A stretch of 58,648 bases of DNA from Glaciecola sp. (GTDB lineage: Bacteria; Pseudomonadota; Gammaproteobacteria; Enterobacterales; Alteromonadaceae): contig JAQXDG010000170.1 in the NCBI GenBank assembly GCA_029251505.1, positions 1 through 58,648 on the forward strand, written 5' to 3'. Both the position numbers and the translations under genes were made by a program. The notes below the pieces were generated by a model. That model was not told the DNA's origin and did not search any database. It saw nothing but the letters and a program-made list of their open reading frames with translations. Each line of letters starts with the position of its first letter. Position 1 is the first letter of the stretch. Positions 18,929-31,101 of the stretch are shown here, in pieces.

Positions 18929-19950
18929 AGTCACTTGCGAAGCTATATGACAAACCGGGGATCTGGTTAAATGACGCGCCGATGCCTGAGTTTGGGCCGA
19001 ATGATTTGTTGATTAAAATTCGCAAAACGGCTATTTGTGGCACGGATATGCATATTTTTAATTGGGATACGTGGTCACAAAAAACGATCCCAGTACCGAT
19101 GATTGTCGGTCATGAATATGTCGGAGAAGTCGTTGCTATGGGCAGTGAGGCACGCGGATTTATCATTGGCGATCGCGTATCAGGTGAAGGGCATATTACC
19201 TGTGGGCATTGCCGTAACTGTCGAGCTGGACGCCGCCACTTATGCCGCAACACTGAAGGGGTTGGGGTTAATCGTCAAGGTGCGTTTGCAGAATATTTGG
19301 TGATCCCTGCGTTTAACGCCTTTAAAATTCCGGATAATATTAGTGATGAGCTAGCCTCAATTTTTGACCCATTTGGTAATGCCGTACATACCGCGTTATC
19401 TTTTGATTTGGTAGGTGAAGACGTCTTGATTACGGGGGCGGGTCCTATTGGGATTATGGCTGCTGCCGTTGCCAAACACGTCGGTGCTAGGCATGTGGTA
19501 ATCACGGATATTAATCCTTACCGATTGGCTCTCGCCAAAAAAATGGGCGCGACGCGCGCGGTGAATGTCGCACACACCCCGTTAGCAGAGGTCATGGCTG
19601 AACTGGGCATGACCGAAGGGTTTGATGTGGGCTTAGAAATGTCCGGCGTGCCGGTGGCATTTAGTGATATGCTAGCAAAAATGAATCACGGTGGAAAAAT
19701 AGCGATGCTTGGTATTCCCCCAGATAATGTGTCGATTGATTGGAATCAGGTGATTTTTAAAGGATTGACGATCAAGGGGATTTACGGTCGAGAAATGTTT
19801 GAAACATGGTACAAGATGGCGAGTTTAATCCAAAGTGGCTTGGACTTAAGTCCGATTATTACGCATGAGTTCCCGCTGGCTGAATTTGCCAAAGGGTTTG
19901 AGACCATGAATTCAGGTCAATCAGGTAAAGTGATCCTCGATTGGCAATAA
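18925..19950 (+). CDS. tdh: L-threonine 3-dehydrogenase
   Basis: Tdh oxidises L-threonine to 2-amino-3-ketobutyrate with NAD and passes it to Kbl. The 341-residue zinc MDR enzyme has the catalytic zinc region ([19 protein letters not shown]) and the structural zinc cluster [15 protein letters not shown]. The NAD-binding [12 protein letters not shown] is present. It is full length and translationally coupled to kbl. Confidence 0.97.
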   Translation: MKSLAKLYDKPGIWLNDAPMPEFGPNDLLIKIRKTAICGTDMHIFNWDTWSQKTIPVPMIVGHEYVGEVVAMGSEARGFIIGDRVSGEGHITCGHCRNCRAGRRHLCRNTEGVGVNRQGAFAEYLVIPAFNAFKIPDNISDELASIFDPFGNAVHTALSFDLVGEDVLITGAGPIGIMAAAVAKHVGARHVVITDINPYRLALAKKMGATRAVNVAHTPLAEVMAELGMTEGFDVGLEMSGVPVAFSDMLAKMNHGGKIAMLGIPPDNVSIDWNQVIFKGLTIKGIYGREMFETWYKMASLIQSGLDLSPIITHEFPLAEFAKGFETMNSGQSGKVILDWQ

Positions 19951-19989
19951 GCAGTTACAATGAATATGATTAATATGGGAAGTATAACA

Positions 19990-20319
19990 ATGGGAAACTT
20001 TGAGCACATTAGTGTCGAACAGGCTAAAGCAATGATGGCAACGAAAAAAGTTGCAGTCGTCGATATTCGTGATGAGAGTATGTTTAATCTTGCACATATT
20101 CCAAACTCTTTGCATTTGCATGGCGGAGTAATGACACAGTTTATGCAAGAGACTGATGAAGACACCCCCGTAATTGTAACCTGTTATCATGGGGTCAGTA
20201 GCCAGCCAGCCGCACAATATATTACGGAGCAAGGCTACACCAACGTGTATAGCCTGGACGGAGGTTTTACTCAGTGGCAAAGCACGTATCCTGAAGATAT
20301 CGCAACGATCACCGAGTAA
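19990..20319 (+). CDS. glpE: Thiosulfate sulfurtransferase GlpE (single-domain rhodanese)
   Basis: The product is a 109-residue single-domain rhodanese that transfers sulfane sulfur from thiosulfate to cyanide or thiols. The active-site loop CYHGVSS contains the catalytic cysteine. VVDIRDESMFNLAHIPNS and LDGGFTQW are the CDC25/rhodanese boxes. I prefer the ATG at 19990, with GGGAAG 8-9 bp upstream, over the ATG at 19960. glpG follows after 4 bp. Confidence 0.93.
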   Translation: MGNFEHISVEQAKAMMATKKVAVVDIRDESMFNLAHIPNSLHLHGGVMTQFMQETDEDTPVIVTCYHGVSSQPAAQYITEQGYTNVYSLDGGFTQWQSTYPEDIATITE

Positions 20320-20323
20320 GCTT

Positions 20324-21202
20324 ATGCAAATGTTGGTGTGTTTTAGTCGCCCTCAACCGGCGCACATGTTGATGGATTATTTAACGGCACAACGGATCTC
20401 TTCCATTGTCCGTGAAGTGGAAGGTCAATATTGCGTTGAGTTAGAGCACGAGCAGGATATGGCTCAGGCTAAAGCGATCACTGAGCATTTTGTAGATGCA
20501 CCAAATGATCCTCGTTATCAAGCCGCAAGTTGGGATAACGGTAGCGTTGATAGCAGCATTACCGCCGCTTCCAAGCAATCAACCCAGCGTTGGTTAAAAA
20601 GTCCAAACACGATTGCACAATTACGCACGTTCCCGTTAACTTATTTGGTTCTGACCCTAAATATAATCGTGTTCGCCTTAATGAGTGTCAGTTACGAAAC
20701 ACGTTTGTGGGTTGATTCGCATTTGTTTATTGTGCCATTTAATGAACTACAACAAACCTCCCAATGGTGGCGGTTACTGACGCCTGATTTTTTACATTTT
20801 TCATTATTGCATATCGCGTTTAACTTGTTGTGGTGGTGGATATTGGCGCGGCCGATTGAGCAATATTTAGGAAAAGTCAGTCTGATTATCACATTTATCA
20901 TTATTTCGTTATCGGCTAACATCAGTCAGTTGTATTTCGGTGGGCCTAATTTTGGAGGCATGTCCGGTGTCGTGTATGGACTACTCGGTTTTACTTGGTG
21001 GCTGGGTTGGCTCAAACCCCAATGGGGCTTTAAAGTACAACCTCAGATTGTCGGCTTTATGTTGGTCTGGTTAGTGATTGGCTATGCCGATGTGCTATTT
21101 GTGTCAATGGCCAACACAGCACATACACTCGGTTTAGTGTCCGGTTGTTTGTTGGCGCTTCTATGGTCAGTAATCGGATCGCGGCTTGGGGCTAAACGTT
21201 AG
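20324..21202 (+). CDS. glpG: Rhomboid intramembrane serine protease GlpG
   Basis: This GlpG protein has 292 residues from the ATG at 20324. The N-terminal cytosolic domain (MLVCFSRPQPAHMLMDYL) is followed by six membrane helices. The catalytic serine is in GMSGVVYG and the catalytic histidine in NTAHTLGL; the HIAFNLLWWW helix is also present. GlpG cleaves membrane proteins within their transmembrane helices. It follows glpE by 4 bp, the common gammaproteobacterial pair. It is the canonical GlpG and should not be confused with a rhombosortase. Confidence 0.95.
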   Translation: MQMLVCFSRPQPAHMLMDYLTAQRISSIVREVEGQYCVELEHEQDMAQAKAITEHFVDAPNDPRYQAASWDNGSVDSSITAASKQSTQRWLKSPNTIAQLRTFPLTYLVLTLNIIVFALMSVSYETRLWVDSHLFIVPFNELQQTSQWWRLLTPDFLHFSLLHIAFNLLWWWILARPIEQYLGKVSLIITFIIISLSANISQLYFGGPNFGGMSGVVYGLLGFTWWLGWLKPQWGFKVQPQIVGFMLVWLVIGYADVLFVSMANTAHTLGLVSGCLLALLWSVIGSRLGAKR

Positions 21203-21205
21203 TCA

Positions 21206-21613
21206 TTACGTATTATACAAATACTTAGTAAACAATAAGTCCTTGATCACCCCTTCACCCAACTCTGATTTGAGTGCCATGCGCAGCTCTTTCAAAATCT
21301 CAAGTCGCAAGGCTTCACGGGCGGTTAAGGATTTGATCTGGGCTTCGTCTTTTTTGCCAATAACATCAATGATCACAGCGCGCATCAACGGTAGATGGTG
21401 TTCTGCATCGGGGATCATGGCTAAATCTGATACCATTAGTTCGATGGCGATGCGCAAAAAGCCAATCCGAGAAGAGTTACCGGTTACATAGTTGGTGACA
21501 ATGTCGGGATCTAAACTTAAATAACCGACAAGAGCGGGTTCGTCCTATGCTAGACTCGGATTTGCATGGAACAAACAGAAGCAAGCACACAGGGAAATGA
21601 ATAACAGACGCAT
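21206..21613 (-). pseudogene. FliL-like flagellar basal-body-associated protein, in-frame TAG after the signal peptide
   Basis: From the ATG at 21613 the frame gives a good signal peptide (MRLLFISLCACFCLFHA then NPSLA). A TAG stop follows at 21545-21547, and the same frame then continues without a break as DEPALVGYLSLDPDIVTNYV and a FliL-type C-terminal domain to 21206. A later in-frame ATG (21457) would make an 83-residue fragment without export signal. Nothing else is damaged. The stop is therefore either a recent nonsense mutation or a sequence error. This FliL paralogue is outside a flagellar operon. Confidence 0.75.
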
Positions 21614-21707
21614 CGATAATTCCAATTAAGTAAAAGGTATTTTTAATATATCGGTAAATACGCTAATATCTGTTGGTTTTTATCGGATCATTTCCTATGG
21701 AGTCGAT

Positions 21708-22334
21708 GTGTTAGGTCATCCCAATTCCCAGCAACACGCGCCGTTTATCGAATCGTGGGTTGATGCGCCAACGCTTTCGTTAGTAACAGCGGCACACCCC
21801 CCCAGCGAAACGTGTCGTGAGTGGCTGCTTAATATTGAATCGTTAACCGAACGCTTAATGCAGCAATGCACGGGCTTTCGTGTTGAAGTGTTAGGGCAAT
21901 ATACCAATGCATCTGGGGTCGGCATTGCTGCGGATGAGATGGCATTAGTTGAGCATCGCTGCGATGAGAGTGCCGATTTGGTGATCCGTGAAGTGGTACT
22001 GCGAGGCGATGAACAGCCTTGGGTTTTCGCTCGTTCGATTTTTCCGGTTGCCTTGACCCAAGATGCGTTGCATGCACTGGGCGATCAACCTCTTGGCAAA
22101 TTGTTATTTAATGATCCGCGGTTTCAGCGCCAGCCATTTATGGTGTCGTTTATGTTGCCTGACGATCCTTTTGTGCAATACCTGTTAACCCATAAAGTTA
22201 TTTCGGCTGAGGCGCTTGAGTTGCATCTTCACAAACATGCAGGCATTTGGGCGCGGCGTTCGGTCTTTACCTATTTGGAGCATCATATCTTAGTTAATGA
22301 AATCTTTTTACCTGGAGCGCCCGCTTATGCATAG
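21708..22334 (+). CDS. ubiC: Chorismate lyase
   Basis: UbiC converts chorismate to 4-hydroxybenzoate and pyruvate, the first committed step of ubiquinone synthesis. The 208-residue protein is slightly longer than the E. coli enzyme. It shows REVVLRGDEQPWVFARSIFP, the arginine-rich active-site strand, and GDQPLGKLLF. The start is GTG at 21708 with GGAG 7 bp upstream. The end overlaps the ubiA start by 8 bp. Confidence 0.93.
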   Translation: MLGHPNSQQHAPFIESWVDAPTLSLVTAAHPPSETCREWLLNIESLTERLMQQCTGFRVEVLGQYTNASGVGIAADEMALVEHRCDESADLVIREVVLRGDEQPWVFARSIFPVALTQDALHALGDQPLGKLLFNDPRFQRQPFMVSFMLPDDPFVQYLLTHKVISAEALELHLHKHAGIWARRSVFTYLEHHILVNEIFLPGAPAYA

Positions 22335-23175
22335 CCTCAAAGGCATGTGGTTGTTAATGCGTATGGATAAGCCGGTGGGCATATATTTGTTGTTATGGCC
22401 AACATTATGGGCGCTATGGTTAGCATCAGTTGGCATGCCGGATTGGGATGTTTTGGTAATTTTTGTGCTGGGCGTGGTTGTGATGCGCGCCGCAGGGTGC
22501 GTCATTAATGATATTGCCGATCGCAAGATTGATGGGCATGTTAAACGCACGGTTGCTCGACCTTTAATTACTGGGCAAGTGAGTCTAAGACAAGCATGGG
22601 CATTATTTACCGGCTTGTTATTGTGCGCACTGGTATTGGTATTACAACTGAATATCCAAACGCTCTATTTGTCCTTTGTTGCAGTGTTATTAGCGAGTGC
22701 TTACCCCTTTCTGAAACGCTACACGCATTTGCCGCAAGTTGCTTTAGGTGCGGCATTTAGTTGGGCTATCCCAATGGCATTTATGGCAGTTAATCAACAT
22801 GTACCGCTATGGGCTTGGTGGTTGTATGTGGCAAATTTAGCGTGGACGGTGGCCTACGATACCCAATACGCAATGGTTGATCGGGATGATGATCTCAATA
22901 TCGGTGTTAAATCTACCGCCATTTTGTTTGGTCGCTATGATGTCGTTTGGATTGCGGTGTTACAGTTGGTGACGTTAGGAAGTTTAGGCATGGTTGGGTT
23001 GTTACTTAGTTTGCCAATGGTGTACTGGGTATCATTAGCGGTTGTGTGCGGGATGTTTGTATATCACCAACGATTGCTCAAAGACCGAGAGCGTGATGCG
23101 TGCTTCAGGGCCTTTATTCACAATCATTGGGCAGGGTTTGTTGTGTGGTTAGGACTCGTCGGGAGCTTTCTCTAA
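22327..23175 (+). CDS. ubiA: 4-hydroxybenzoate polyprenyltransferase
   Basis: UbiA prenylates 4-hydroxybenzoate at the inner membrane. The 282-residue polytopic protein has both aspartate-rich motifs: NDIADRKIDGHV and the later DTQYAMVDRDDD. The ATG at 22327 has GGAG at proper spacing and matches the family N-terminus; an in-frame ATG at 22297 would add ten residues. It is coupled to ubiC by overlap. Confidence 0.96.
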   Translation: MHSLKGMWLLMRMDKPVGIYLLLWPTLWALWLASVGMPDWDVLVIFVLGVVVMRAAGCVINDIADRKIDGHVKRTVARPLITGQVSLRQAWALFTGLLLCALVLVLQLNIQTLYLSFVAVLLASAYPFLKRYTHLPQVALGAAFSWAIPMAFMAVNQHVPLWAWWLYVANLAWTVAYDTQYAMVDRDDDLNIGVKSTAILFGRYDVVWIAVLQLVTLGSLGMVGLLLSLPMVYWVSLAVVCGMFVYHQRLLKDRERDACFRAFIHNHWAGFVVWLGLVGSFL

Positions 23176-23400
23176 GGCATCAAGACGTTGTTCTAGTGCC
23201 ATTAGCTTTTCACGCGTGCGCAGTAAAACCTGTGATTGCACGTCGAACTCTTCACGCGTAACAATGTCCATTCGGGCAAGTTGTGCTTGAATGACTTGTT
23301 TGACTTTGCCTTCGGTTTCTTCAGCCATTTTCTTCATGCCTTGAGGCATGGAGTCGGTAATAGACTTAGCAAATTCTTCAATTTTCTTTGGATCTAACAT
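23149..23400 (-). CDS. ubiK: Ubiquinone biosynthesis accessory factor UbiK
   Basis: The 83-residue BMFP-domain protein (formerly YqiC) starts MLDPKKIEEFAKSITDSMP and ends in a coiled coil (LMALEQRLDALEK). UbiK binds UbiJ and helps the Ubi complex in aerobic ubiquinone synthesis. It converges with ubiA and overlaps it by 27 bp, so two ubiquinone genes meet tail to tail. Confidence 0.93.
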   Translation of the reverse strand: MLDPKKIEEFAKSITDSMPQGMKKMAEETEGKVKQVIQAQLARMDIVTREEFDVQSQVLLRTREKLMALEQRLDALEKAPDES

Positions 23401-23500
23401 GGGGCTTTCCTTAACAAAGTACTTATTTGAGTCGTTATTGTAACCCGATAGGCAAAAGTTTCAATGCAAACTTTTCGTCTGATACGGTATAATCCGCCGC

Positions 23501-25513
23501 ATGAAATTAAATCCAGCTCAAGACCAAGCCGTAAAATTTATCTCTGGCCCTTGCCTCGTATTAGCGGGCGCAGGAAGTGGTAAAACACGTGTAATCACCA
23601 ACAAAATCGCCCACCTAGTCAGAGAGTGCGAGATGCCTGCACGCTTTATCGCGGCGGTTACCTTTACCAACAAAGCCGCTCGTGAGATGAAAGAACGGGT
23701 GACCCAAACCTTGAGTAAAGTCGAAGCGCGAGGCCTAAAGGTCTCGACCTTTCACACATTAGGCTTAACTATCATCAAATCCAACATCAAAGCACTGGGG
23801 CTCAAGCCCGGCTTTTCTTTGTTTGATGACAAAGACTCAATGGCGCTGTTAAAGGATCTGACTGAAGTTGAGTATGATGGTGACAAAGAACTTCTGAAAT
23901 TCTTACAAACCCGAATTTCCAACTGGAAAAACGATTTGTTGTTACCTGAGCAGCTCCTTAAAACCGCGCACTCTAAGGAAGAAAAACAACTCGCGGAATT
24001 TTACCGTCAATACCAAAGTCACCTACGTGCATACAATGCGTTGGATTTTGATGATTTGATTTTGATGCCAACCTTGTTGTTAAAGCACAATGAAGCCGCG
24101 CGCCTAAAAATCCAATCCAAAATTAAATACTTGTTAGTAGATGAGTATCAAGATACCAACACCTCACAATATGATTTGGTGAAGTTATTAGTAGGGGAAC
24201 GCCGTCGCTTTACTGTAGTTGGAGATGATGATCAATCGGTGTATTCATGGCGTGGCGCACGACCGAAAAACTTACAATTACTGCAAGAAGATTTTCCTGA
24301 ACTTAACGTTATTAAATTAGAGCAAAACTATCGCTCGTCTGGGCGGATTTTGCATTGTGCCAATATCTTAATTCAAAACAACCCGCATATCTTTGATAAG
24401 ACACTCTTTAGTGAGCTTGCGTATGGCGCCAGGTTAAAAGTCGTCGTGGCCAAAAATGAAGATCATGAAGCGGAGCGGGTCGTGGCAGAATTGATTGCAC
24501 ATAAGTTTATTAATAACACGCACTTTAAAGATTATGCCATTTTGTATCGCGGTAATCATCAGTCTCGTGTCTTTGAAAAATTATTAATGACCAACCGTAT
24601 TCCCTATAAAATCAGTGGTGGTACTTCATTTTTTGGACGTCCTGAGATTAAAGATATCATGGCGTATTTACGCTTAGTGGTCAATCAAGATGATGATAAT
24701 GCTATGCTGCGGATCATCAATACCCCTCATCGTGGGATTGGTCGAGCAACGTTAGAAAAACTCGGCAACTTTGCCAACGAAAAAAAGACAACTATGTTTA
24801 GTGCTGCCTGTGATGATGATTTGCGGGGTGTGTTAGCGGGTCAGGCGTATTTTGCCGTCTCTCAATTTAGCCGGTGGATTGTGGAAGTGTCAGATAATGC
24901 CGTGCGTGGCGATACCGAAGCGGTCGTGCGTGATTTGATTAAATCGATTGGCTATGAAGAATGGTTGTATGAACACAGTGCGTCCCCTAAGGCTGCGGAA
25001 ATGGCCATGGCGAATATTTCGACCTTGTTTAAATGGGTGACCAATATGCTCAAAGGGAGTCCCACCGAGCCTGCAATGAGTTTGTCTGAAGTGGTTAATC
25101 GTTTGATATTGCGAGACATGATGGAGCGTGGCGAAGATGACGGTGATGGCGATCAAGTACAATTAATGACATTGCATGCTTCTAAAGGTCTGGAGTTTCC
25201 GTATGTGTATATGGTCGGTATGGAAGAAGGTTTGTTGCCGCATCAGTCGAGTATTGATGAAGAAAATGTAGAAGAAGAACGGCGTTTAGCGTATGTGGGT
25301 ATTACGCGTGCTCAGCGCGAATTAACGTTTAGTATCGCGCGTGAACGTCGGCAATATGGTGAAGTGATTAATCCTGAGCCGAGTCGCTTTTTGTATGAAC
25401 TACCGAGCGATGATGTGGAATGGGAGTTTGATAAACCTCAAAAAACAGCCGAAGAGCGCCAAGAAACGGGAGTCAAAAGCATTGCAAACTTGCGTGGTAT
25501 GCTAGGTGGTTAA
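23501..25513 (+). CDS. rep: ATP-dependent DNA helicase Rep
   Basis: The 670-residue SF1A 3'-5' helicase has Walker [10 protein letters not shown], motif [10 protein letters not shown], motif [16 protein letters not shown], motif [12 protein letters not shown], motif [17 protein letters not shown] and motif [11 protein letters not shown]. Its length and C-terminus ([12 protein letters not shown]) match Rep rather than UvrD or PcrA. Rep clears protein blocks ahead of the replisome. It converges with the broken EAL gene and overlaps it by 12 bp. Confidence 0.96.
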   Translation: MKLNPAQDQAVKFISGPCLVLAGAGSGKTRVITNKIAHLVRECEMPARFIAAVTFTNKAAREMKERVTQTLSKVEARGLKVSTFHTLGLTIIKSNIKALGLKPGFSLFDDKDSMALLKDLTEVEYDGDKELLKFLQTRISNWKNDLLLPEQLLKTAHSKEEKQLAEFYRQYQSHLRAYNALDFDDLILMPTLLLKHNEAARLKIQSKIKYLLVDEYQDTNTSQYDLVKLLVGERRRFTVVGDDDQSVYSWRGARPKNLQLLQEDFPELNVIKLEQNYRSSGRILHCANILIQNNPHIFDKTLFSELAYGARLKVVVAKNEDHEAERVVAELIAHKFINNTHFKDYAILYRGNHQSRVFEKLLMTNRIPYKISGGTSFFGRPEIKDIMAYLRLVVNQDDDNAMLRIINTPHRGIGRATLEKLGNFANEKKTTMFSAACDDDLRGVLAGQAYFAVSQFSRWIVEVSDNAVRGDTEAVVRDLIKSIGYEEWLYEHSASPKAAEMAMANISTLFKWVTNMLKGSPTEPAMSLSEVVNRLILRDMMERGEDDGDGDQVQLMTLHASKGLEFPYVYMVGMEEGLLPHQSSIDEENVEEERRLAYVGITRAQRELTFSIARERRQYGEVINPEPSRFLYELPSDDVEWEFDKPQKTAEERQETGVKSIANLRGMLGG

Positions 25514-26778
25514 TCCGTTATAAATCCGGTAAGCTTTGCTAACGCCTTTACCTTGGGCATATTCAATGTCCATTTGGTGCATCGCAGCGAGTTGATTGTC
25601 ATCATCAACGCCATCGACAATTAACCGACATTGCAGTTGATCGGTAATGGCTTTGACTGACTGAATAAACTTTGCATGACGTTGTGAGCGCGGTAATGCG
25701 CGCGCATATTGCTTATCAATTTTGACGTAATCAAACGGGATGGCGAACAAATCACTCATCGACGCAATACCACTACCAAAATTATCTAAAATAATGGATA
25801 TCCCCGCACGTTTAAGCTTTTTCACAGCACTTTGTACTGAAGATGCTCTATTTTGAAAGTTATACTCATCAAACTCTAAGGCGAGATGCTGCGCGTCTAT
25901 GCCCGATGCACTGATTTTATTGAGCAAAGCTTCCGTCATATGGGCTTGAGTAATATTTTGTACAGAGATATTGACTGCGACAATCGGCGCATTGCCTTGT
26001 TTTTCACGTTGACGAATATAGTTAATCGCATAATCGAGTAGCAAAGTATCAATATCGCTTGTCAGTCGGGTCTGTTCGGCAATCCGCCAGAACTTTTCAC
26101 GCTTGATTGCGCCTAATTCAGGATGGAACCAACGAATAAAACATTCGTAATAAGGCGTCGATAAGTCGGTGAGGTTAACCACGGGTTGTAAAAAGCATTC
26201 AAACTCACTTTGTCCGCGAGTAATGGTGCGCTAAGCCACGACTGCGGGTTATTGAGCATAGTCTGCGCAAGAGTGACGGTAATCGCCCCACTTTCGGCTA
26301 AGTCCAAGGCTTGCGCAGAATTAATCAGTTCTACCGATCCCGTCGAAAACACATATTGGGTTAAGGTTTTCATTAATTCATCTGGCCCTTGCATAAACGG
26401 TTCAGGATGATTGAAGAACACACAGTGTGGTGGATGATCGGCTTCGACTAACATAATAATGCAATTGGGGGCGTTGATGCTGCTTAAGTGGCACGCCGAC
26501 TAAATCAGAGGGTTTGGTGCCAACAATTTTAATGTTGAGTTCTTTGCAACGTGCATCACGGTTTTCTTGGGTAAGTAATAGTGGCTCGCCACTTCTTACC
26601 AAATATTCGGTGATGCTGGATGTCAGTTCCTCGGCAGGATGGCGTGATTCAATCAATTGGTCGTGTTCATCAATAAAGTACGCAAAGTCATATTCTTGCT
26701 TGTCATCGTCATGCGCTGAAACTCAGGAAGGAGTTCACGCAGTTCTTCTTGTGATAATTGACCAGTGGTTGATGCCAT
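25502..26778 (-). pseudogene. GAF-GAF-EAL signalling protein gene, frame-broken
   Basis: Reading right to left, the ATG at 26778 encodes ASTTGQLSQEELRELLPEF, then the frame shifts near 26710. A GAF-like part follows (DFAYFIDEHDQLIESRHP, LTSSITEYLVRSGEPLLL, SDLVGVPLK) to about 26470. After another shift a second GAF-like part follows (CIIMLVEADHPPHC to SWLSAPL) to about 26215. A third shift leads into an EAL-type domain (FECFLQPVVNLTDL to 25502). The EAL domain is divergent: YECFIRW for EALLRW, LEFDEYNF, LDNFGSG for DDFGTG and VDGVDD for AEGVE. It may have lost phosphodiesterase activity before the frame broke. It could have been a c-di-GMP-binding sensor. Confidence 0.8.
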
Positions 26779-26849
26779 GAAATATCTGAAGTAATTCAAC
26801 GATATTAAAAATATAGTACTAAAAGAGAGATTTAGGGAATTTTAGACAT

Positions 26850-26875
26850 AAAAAAAGCCACTTATGTGGCCTTTA
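26850..26875 (-). terminator. Terminator of the cytochrome c5 gene
   Basis: A perfect stem GCCAC/GTGGC with a TTAT loop is followed, on the minus strand, by a run of seven T. It lies 25-50 bp after the cytochrome stop. Confidence 0.85.
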
Positions 26876-26899
26876 CATCATTTCTGTTGAAGCAATCGC

Positions 26900-27301
26900 T
26901 TATTCAACACCTTCTATCATGTAATCAATGGCAGCCATGATGTCGTCTTCAGAACAGTCACCACACGCACCCATTGGTGGCATTGCGTTAATGCCTTTGA
27001 TTGCATTGCGCCAGACGCCTTTTTTGCCTTTTTCGGCAAGACGAGGACCCCAATCACCAGCATTTTGAGTTTTAGGAGCACCTAATACACCAGAGGTATG
27101 ACATGCTGCACATGCGCCTTTATAAATGTCTTCGCCAGAACGAGGACCAGAAGCAACTGCGCCAGCCGCTGCAGCGCCAGCAATATGCACACTACCGACT
27201 GGTTGGATACGGGCTTTAAGATCATCGTTTGATTCGAATGCTTGTACACTAAACAAAGTTAATGCAACGACAGCCAAGGTGACTAACTGTTTTAATTTCA
27301 T
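26900..27301 (-). CDS. Cytochrome c5 family protein (periplasmic monoheme c)
   Basis: The protein has 133 residues from the ATG at 27301, with a GGAGAT site just upstream. A signal peptide (MKLKQLVTLAVVALTLFSVQA) is followed by one CxxCH heme site (CAACH). The later methionine (NAMPPMG) is the likely axial ligand, and an extra cysteine pair (CGDC) is typical of cytochrome c5. It should shuttle electrons in the periplasm. An apparent upstream extension of the frame to 27460 has no start features and crosses the promoter. Confidence 0.9.
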   Translation of the reverse strand: MKLKQLVTLAVVALTLFSVQAFESNDDLKARIQPVGSVHIAGAAAAGAVASGPRSGEDIYKGACAACHTSGVLGAPKTQNAGDWGPRLAEKGKKGVWRNAIKGINAMPPMGACGDCSEDDIMAAIDYMIEGVE

Positions 27302-27329
27302 GGGAATATCTCCATTTAGTGGTGTGTAA

Positions 27330-27357
27330 ATTATAATAGACCCTATTATAACGACAA
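27330..27357 (-). promoter_or_regulatory. Probable sigma70 promoter of the cytochrome c5 gene
   Basis: On the minus strand, TTGTCG (27357-27352) and TATAAT (27335-27330) are separated by 16 bp. The -10 box lies about 30 bp from the start codon, leaving a short leader. Confidence 0.7.
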
Positions 27358-29927
<2,570 letters not shown>

Positions 29928-29944
29928 GTTAAAACGTTAGTATA

Positions 29945-29992
29945 AAGGCACCTTGTTGATAAGTGGAGGCACTTTTCTTAAGGTGCTTTTTT
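29945..29992 (+). terminator. Probable terminator of icd
   Basis: AAGGCACCTT (29945-29954) can pair with AAGGTGCTTT (29980-29989), with one wobble, ahead of a T-rich run. A smaller internal alternative stem (GCAC/GTGC) is also possible. The loop is long, so the exact fold is uncertain. Confidence 0.6.
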
Positions 29993-30030
29993 ATTTCCTG
30001 GCGGAGAATTCAGGTTAATTAGCCTTTAAG

Positions 30031-30906
30031 TTATTCACTGCTTTTCATCATCGCTTGACGTGGTTTTAGGTTTTCATACTCAGGCATGCGTTTAGTTTGT
30101 TTCGCTTTCATTGCTTCCATCACATCCGGCATTTGAAACATACCCGCTTGCCAGGTCGCCATATAATCCAAGCTATCTGCTACCGTATGATCACGCGTGT
30201 AGTTGATCATGGTTTTACATCCCGCAACCGCCATCGGTGAGTTTGCCGCGATAGCGTGTGCGATGTTCATTACCTCACTCAGCATAGTGGCTTCATCCGC
30301 ATATACCGCATTGACAAAGCCTTGTTGTAAGGCTTCTTGTGCGCTCCAATTACGACCTGTATAAGCGAGTTCACGCATTATGCCTGCGGGGATCAGATGA
30401 GGTAGACGCTGCAGAGTACCGACATCCGCAGTCATGCCGAGTTGGGTTTCTTTGATGGTAAAAAAGGCATCCTCTGTACAATAGCGACAATCTGCTGCAC
30501 TGATCATATCTACCGCACCGCCAATCGCACCACCTTGAATGGCGACTAATACTGGCATCCTGACGGTTTCTAAGGCGTTAAACGCATCTTGCAGCCCTAA
30601 TATTGAGCGACGCATAGTTTCAGCGCGACGGGCAGGCTCACCAGTAAACTGCTTGGCCATATTAGCAAATACAGACAAGTCCATCCCTGCACTAAAATGT
30701 TTACCGGTGCTGCTGATCACGATAACCCGCACATCACCACGGGCATCTAACTCACGAACCAACGCGGGTAATTCCAGCCAAAACTCAGGCACCATCGCAT
30801 TGAGCCGGTCAGGGCAACTTAACCGGATATGAGCAATGTGCTGCGCAATTTGTGTGTCAAAACAAGTGTGGGAGTCGACAAAATGAGATGCGGTGTTATT
30901 AGTCAT
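30031..30906 (-). CDS. Crotonase/enoyl-CoA hydratase family protein
   Basis: The protein has 291 residues from the ATG at 30906; an in-frame TTG at 30933 is less likely. The crotonase fold is clear: oxyanion-hole segments GKHFSAGMDLSVF and IQGGAIGGAVDMISAADCRY are present. The second catalytic position is in TIKETQLGMTADVGTLQRLP, whose ETQ..D pattern resembles dienoyl-CoA isomerase-like members. The exact reaction (hydratase or isomerase in fatty-acid or aromatic degradation) cannot be fixed. Confidence 0.87.
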   Translation of the reverse strand: MTNNTASHFVDSHTCFDTQIAQHIAHIRLSCPDRLNAMVPEFWLELPALVRELDARGDVRVIVISSTGKHFSAGMDLSVFANMAKQFTGEPARRAETMRRSILGLQDAFNALETVRMPVLVAIQGGAIGGAVDMISAADCRYCTEDAFFTIKETQLGMTADVGTLQRLPHLIPAGIMRELAYTGRNWSAQEALQQGFVNAVYADEATMLSEVMNIAHAIAANSPMAVAGCKTMINYTRDHTVADSLDYMATWQAGMFQMPDVMEAMKAKQTKRMPEYENLKPRQAMMKSSE

Positions 30907-31101
30907 AGGGCTGCTTAGATAAGATGAATTCAATATTAATTAACATACTCGTAACATTAGAGGCCGTCAATATTTGAGCTCGGGTATTTGAGTTTTATAC
31001 TGGCCTAGGGATGTTAACAGCGGATTCTCCTTCAGCTATTTGTTGAGTGGGCTATTTTGTTATACCATCTACTAAAATCTTCAACGAGAATACTCATCAT
31101 C

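Noticed and set aside
20324-21202. GlpG as the rhombosortase for the GlyGly-CTERM proteins
   Set aside because: It has the GlpG N-terminal domain and the glpE neighbour, so it is the ordinary GlpG. Rhombosortases are shorter and form a separate branch.
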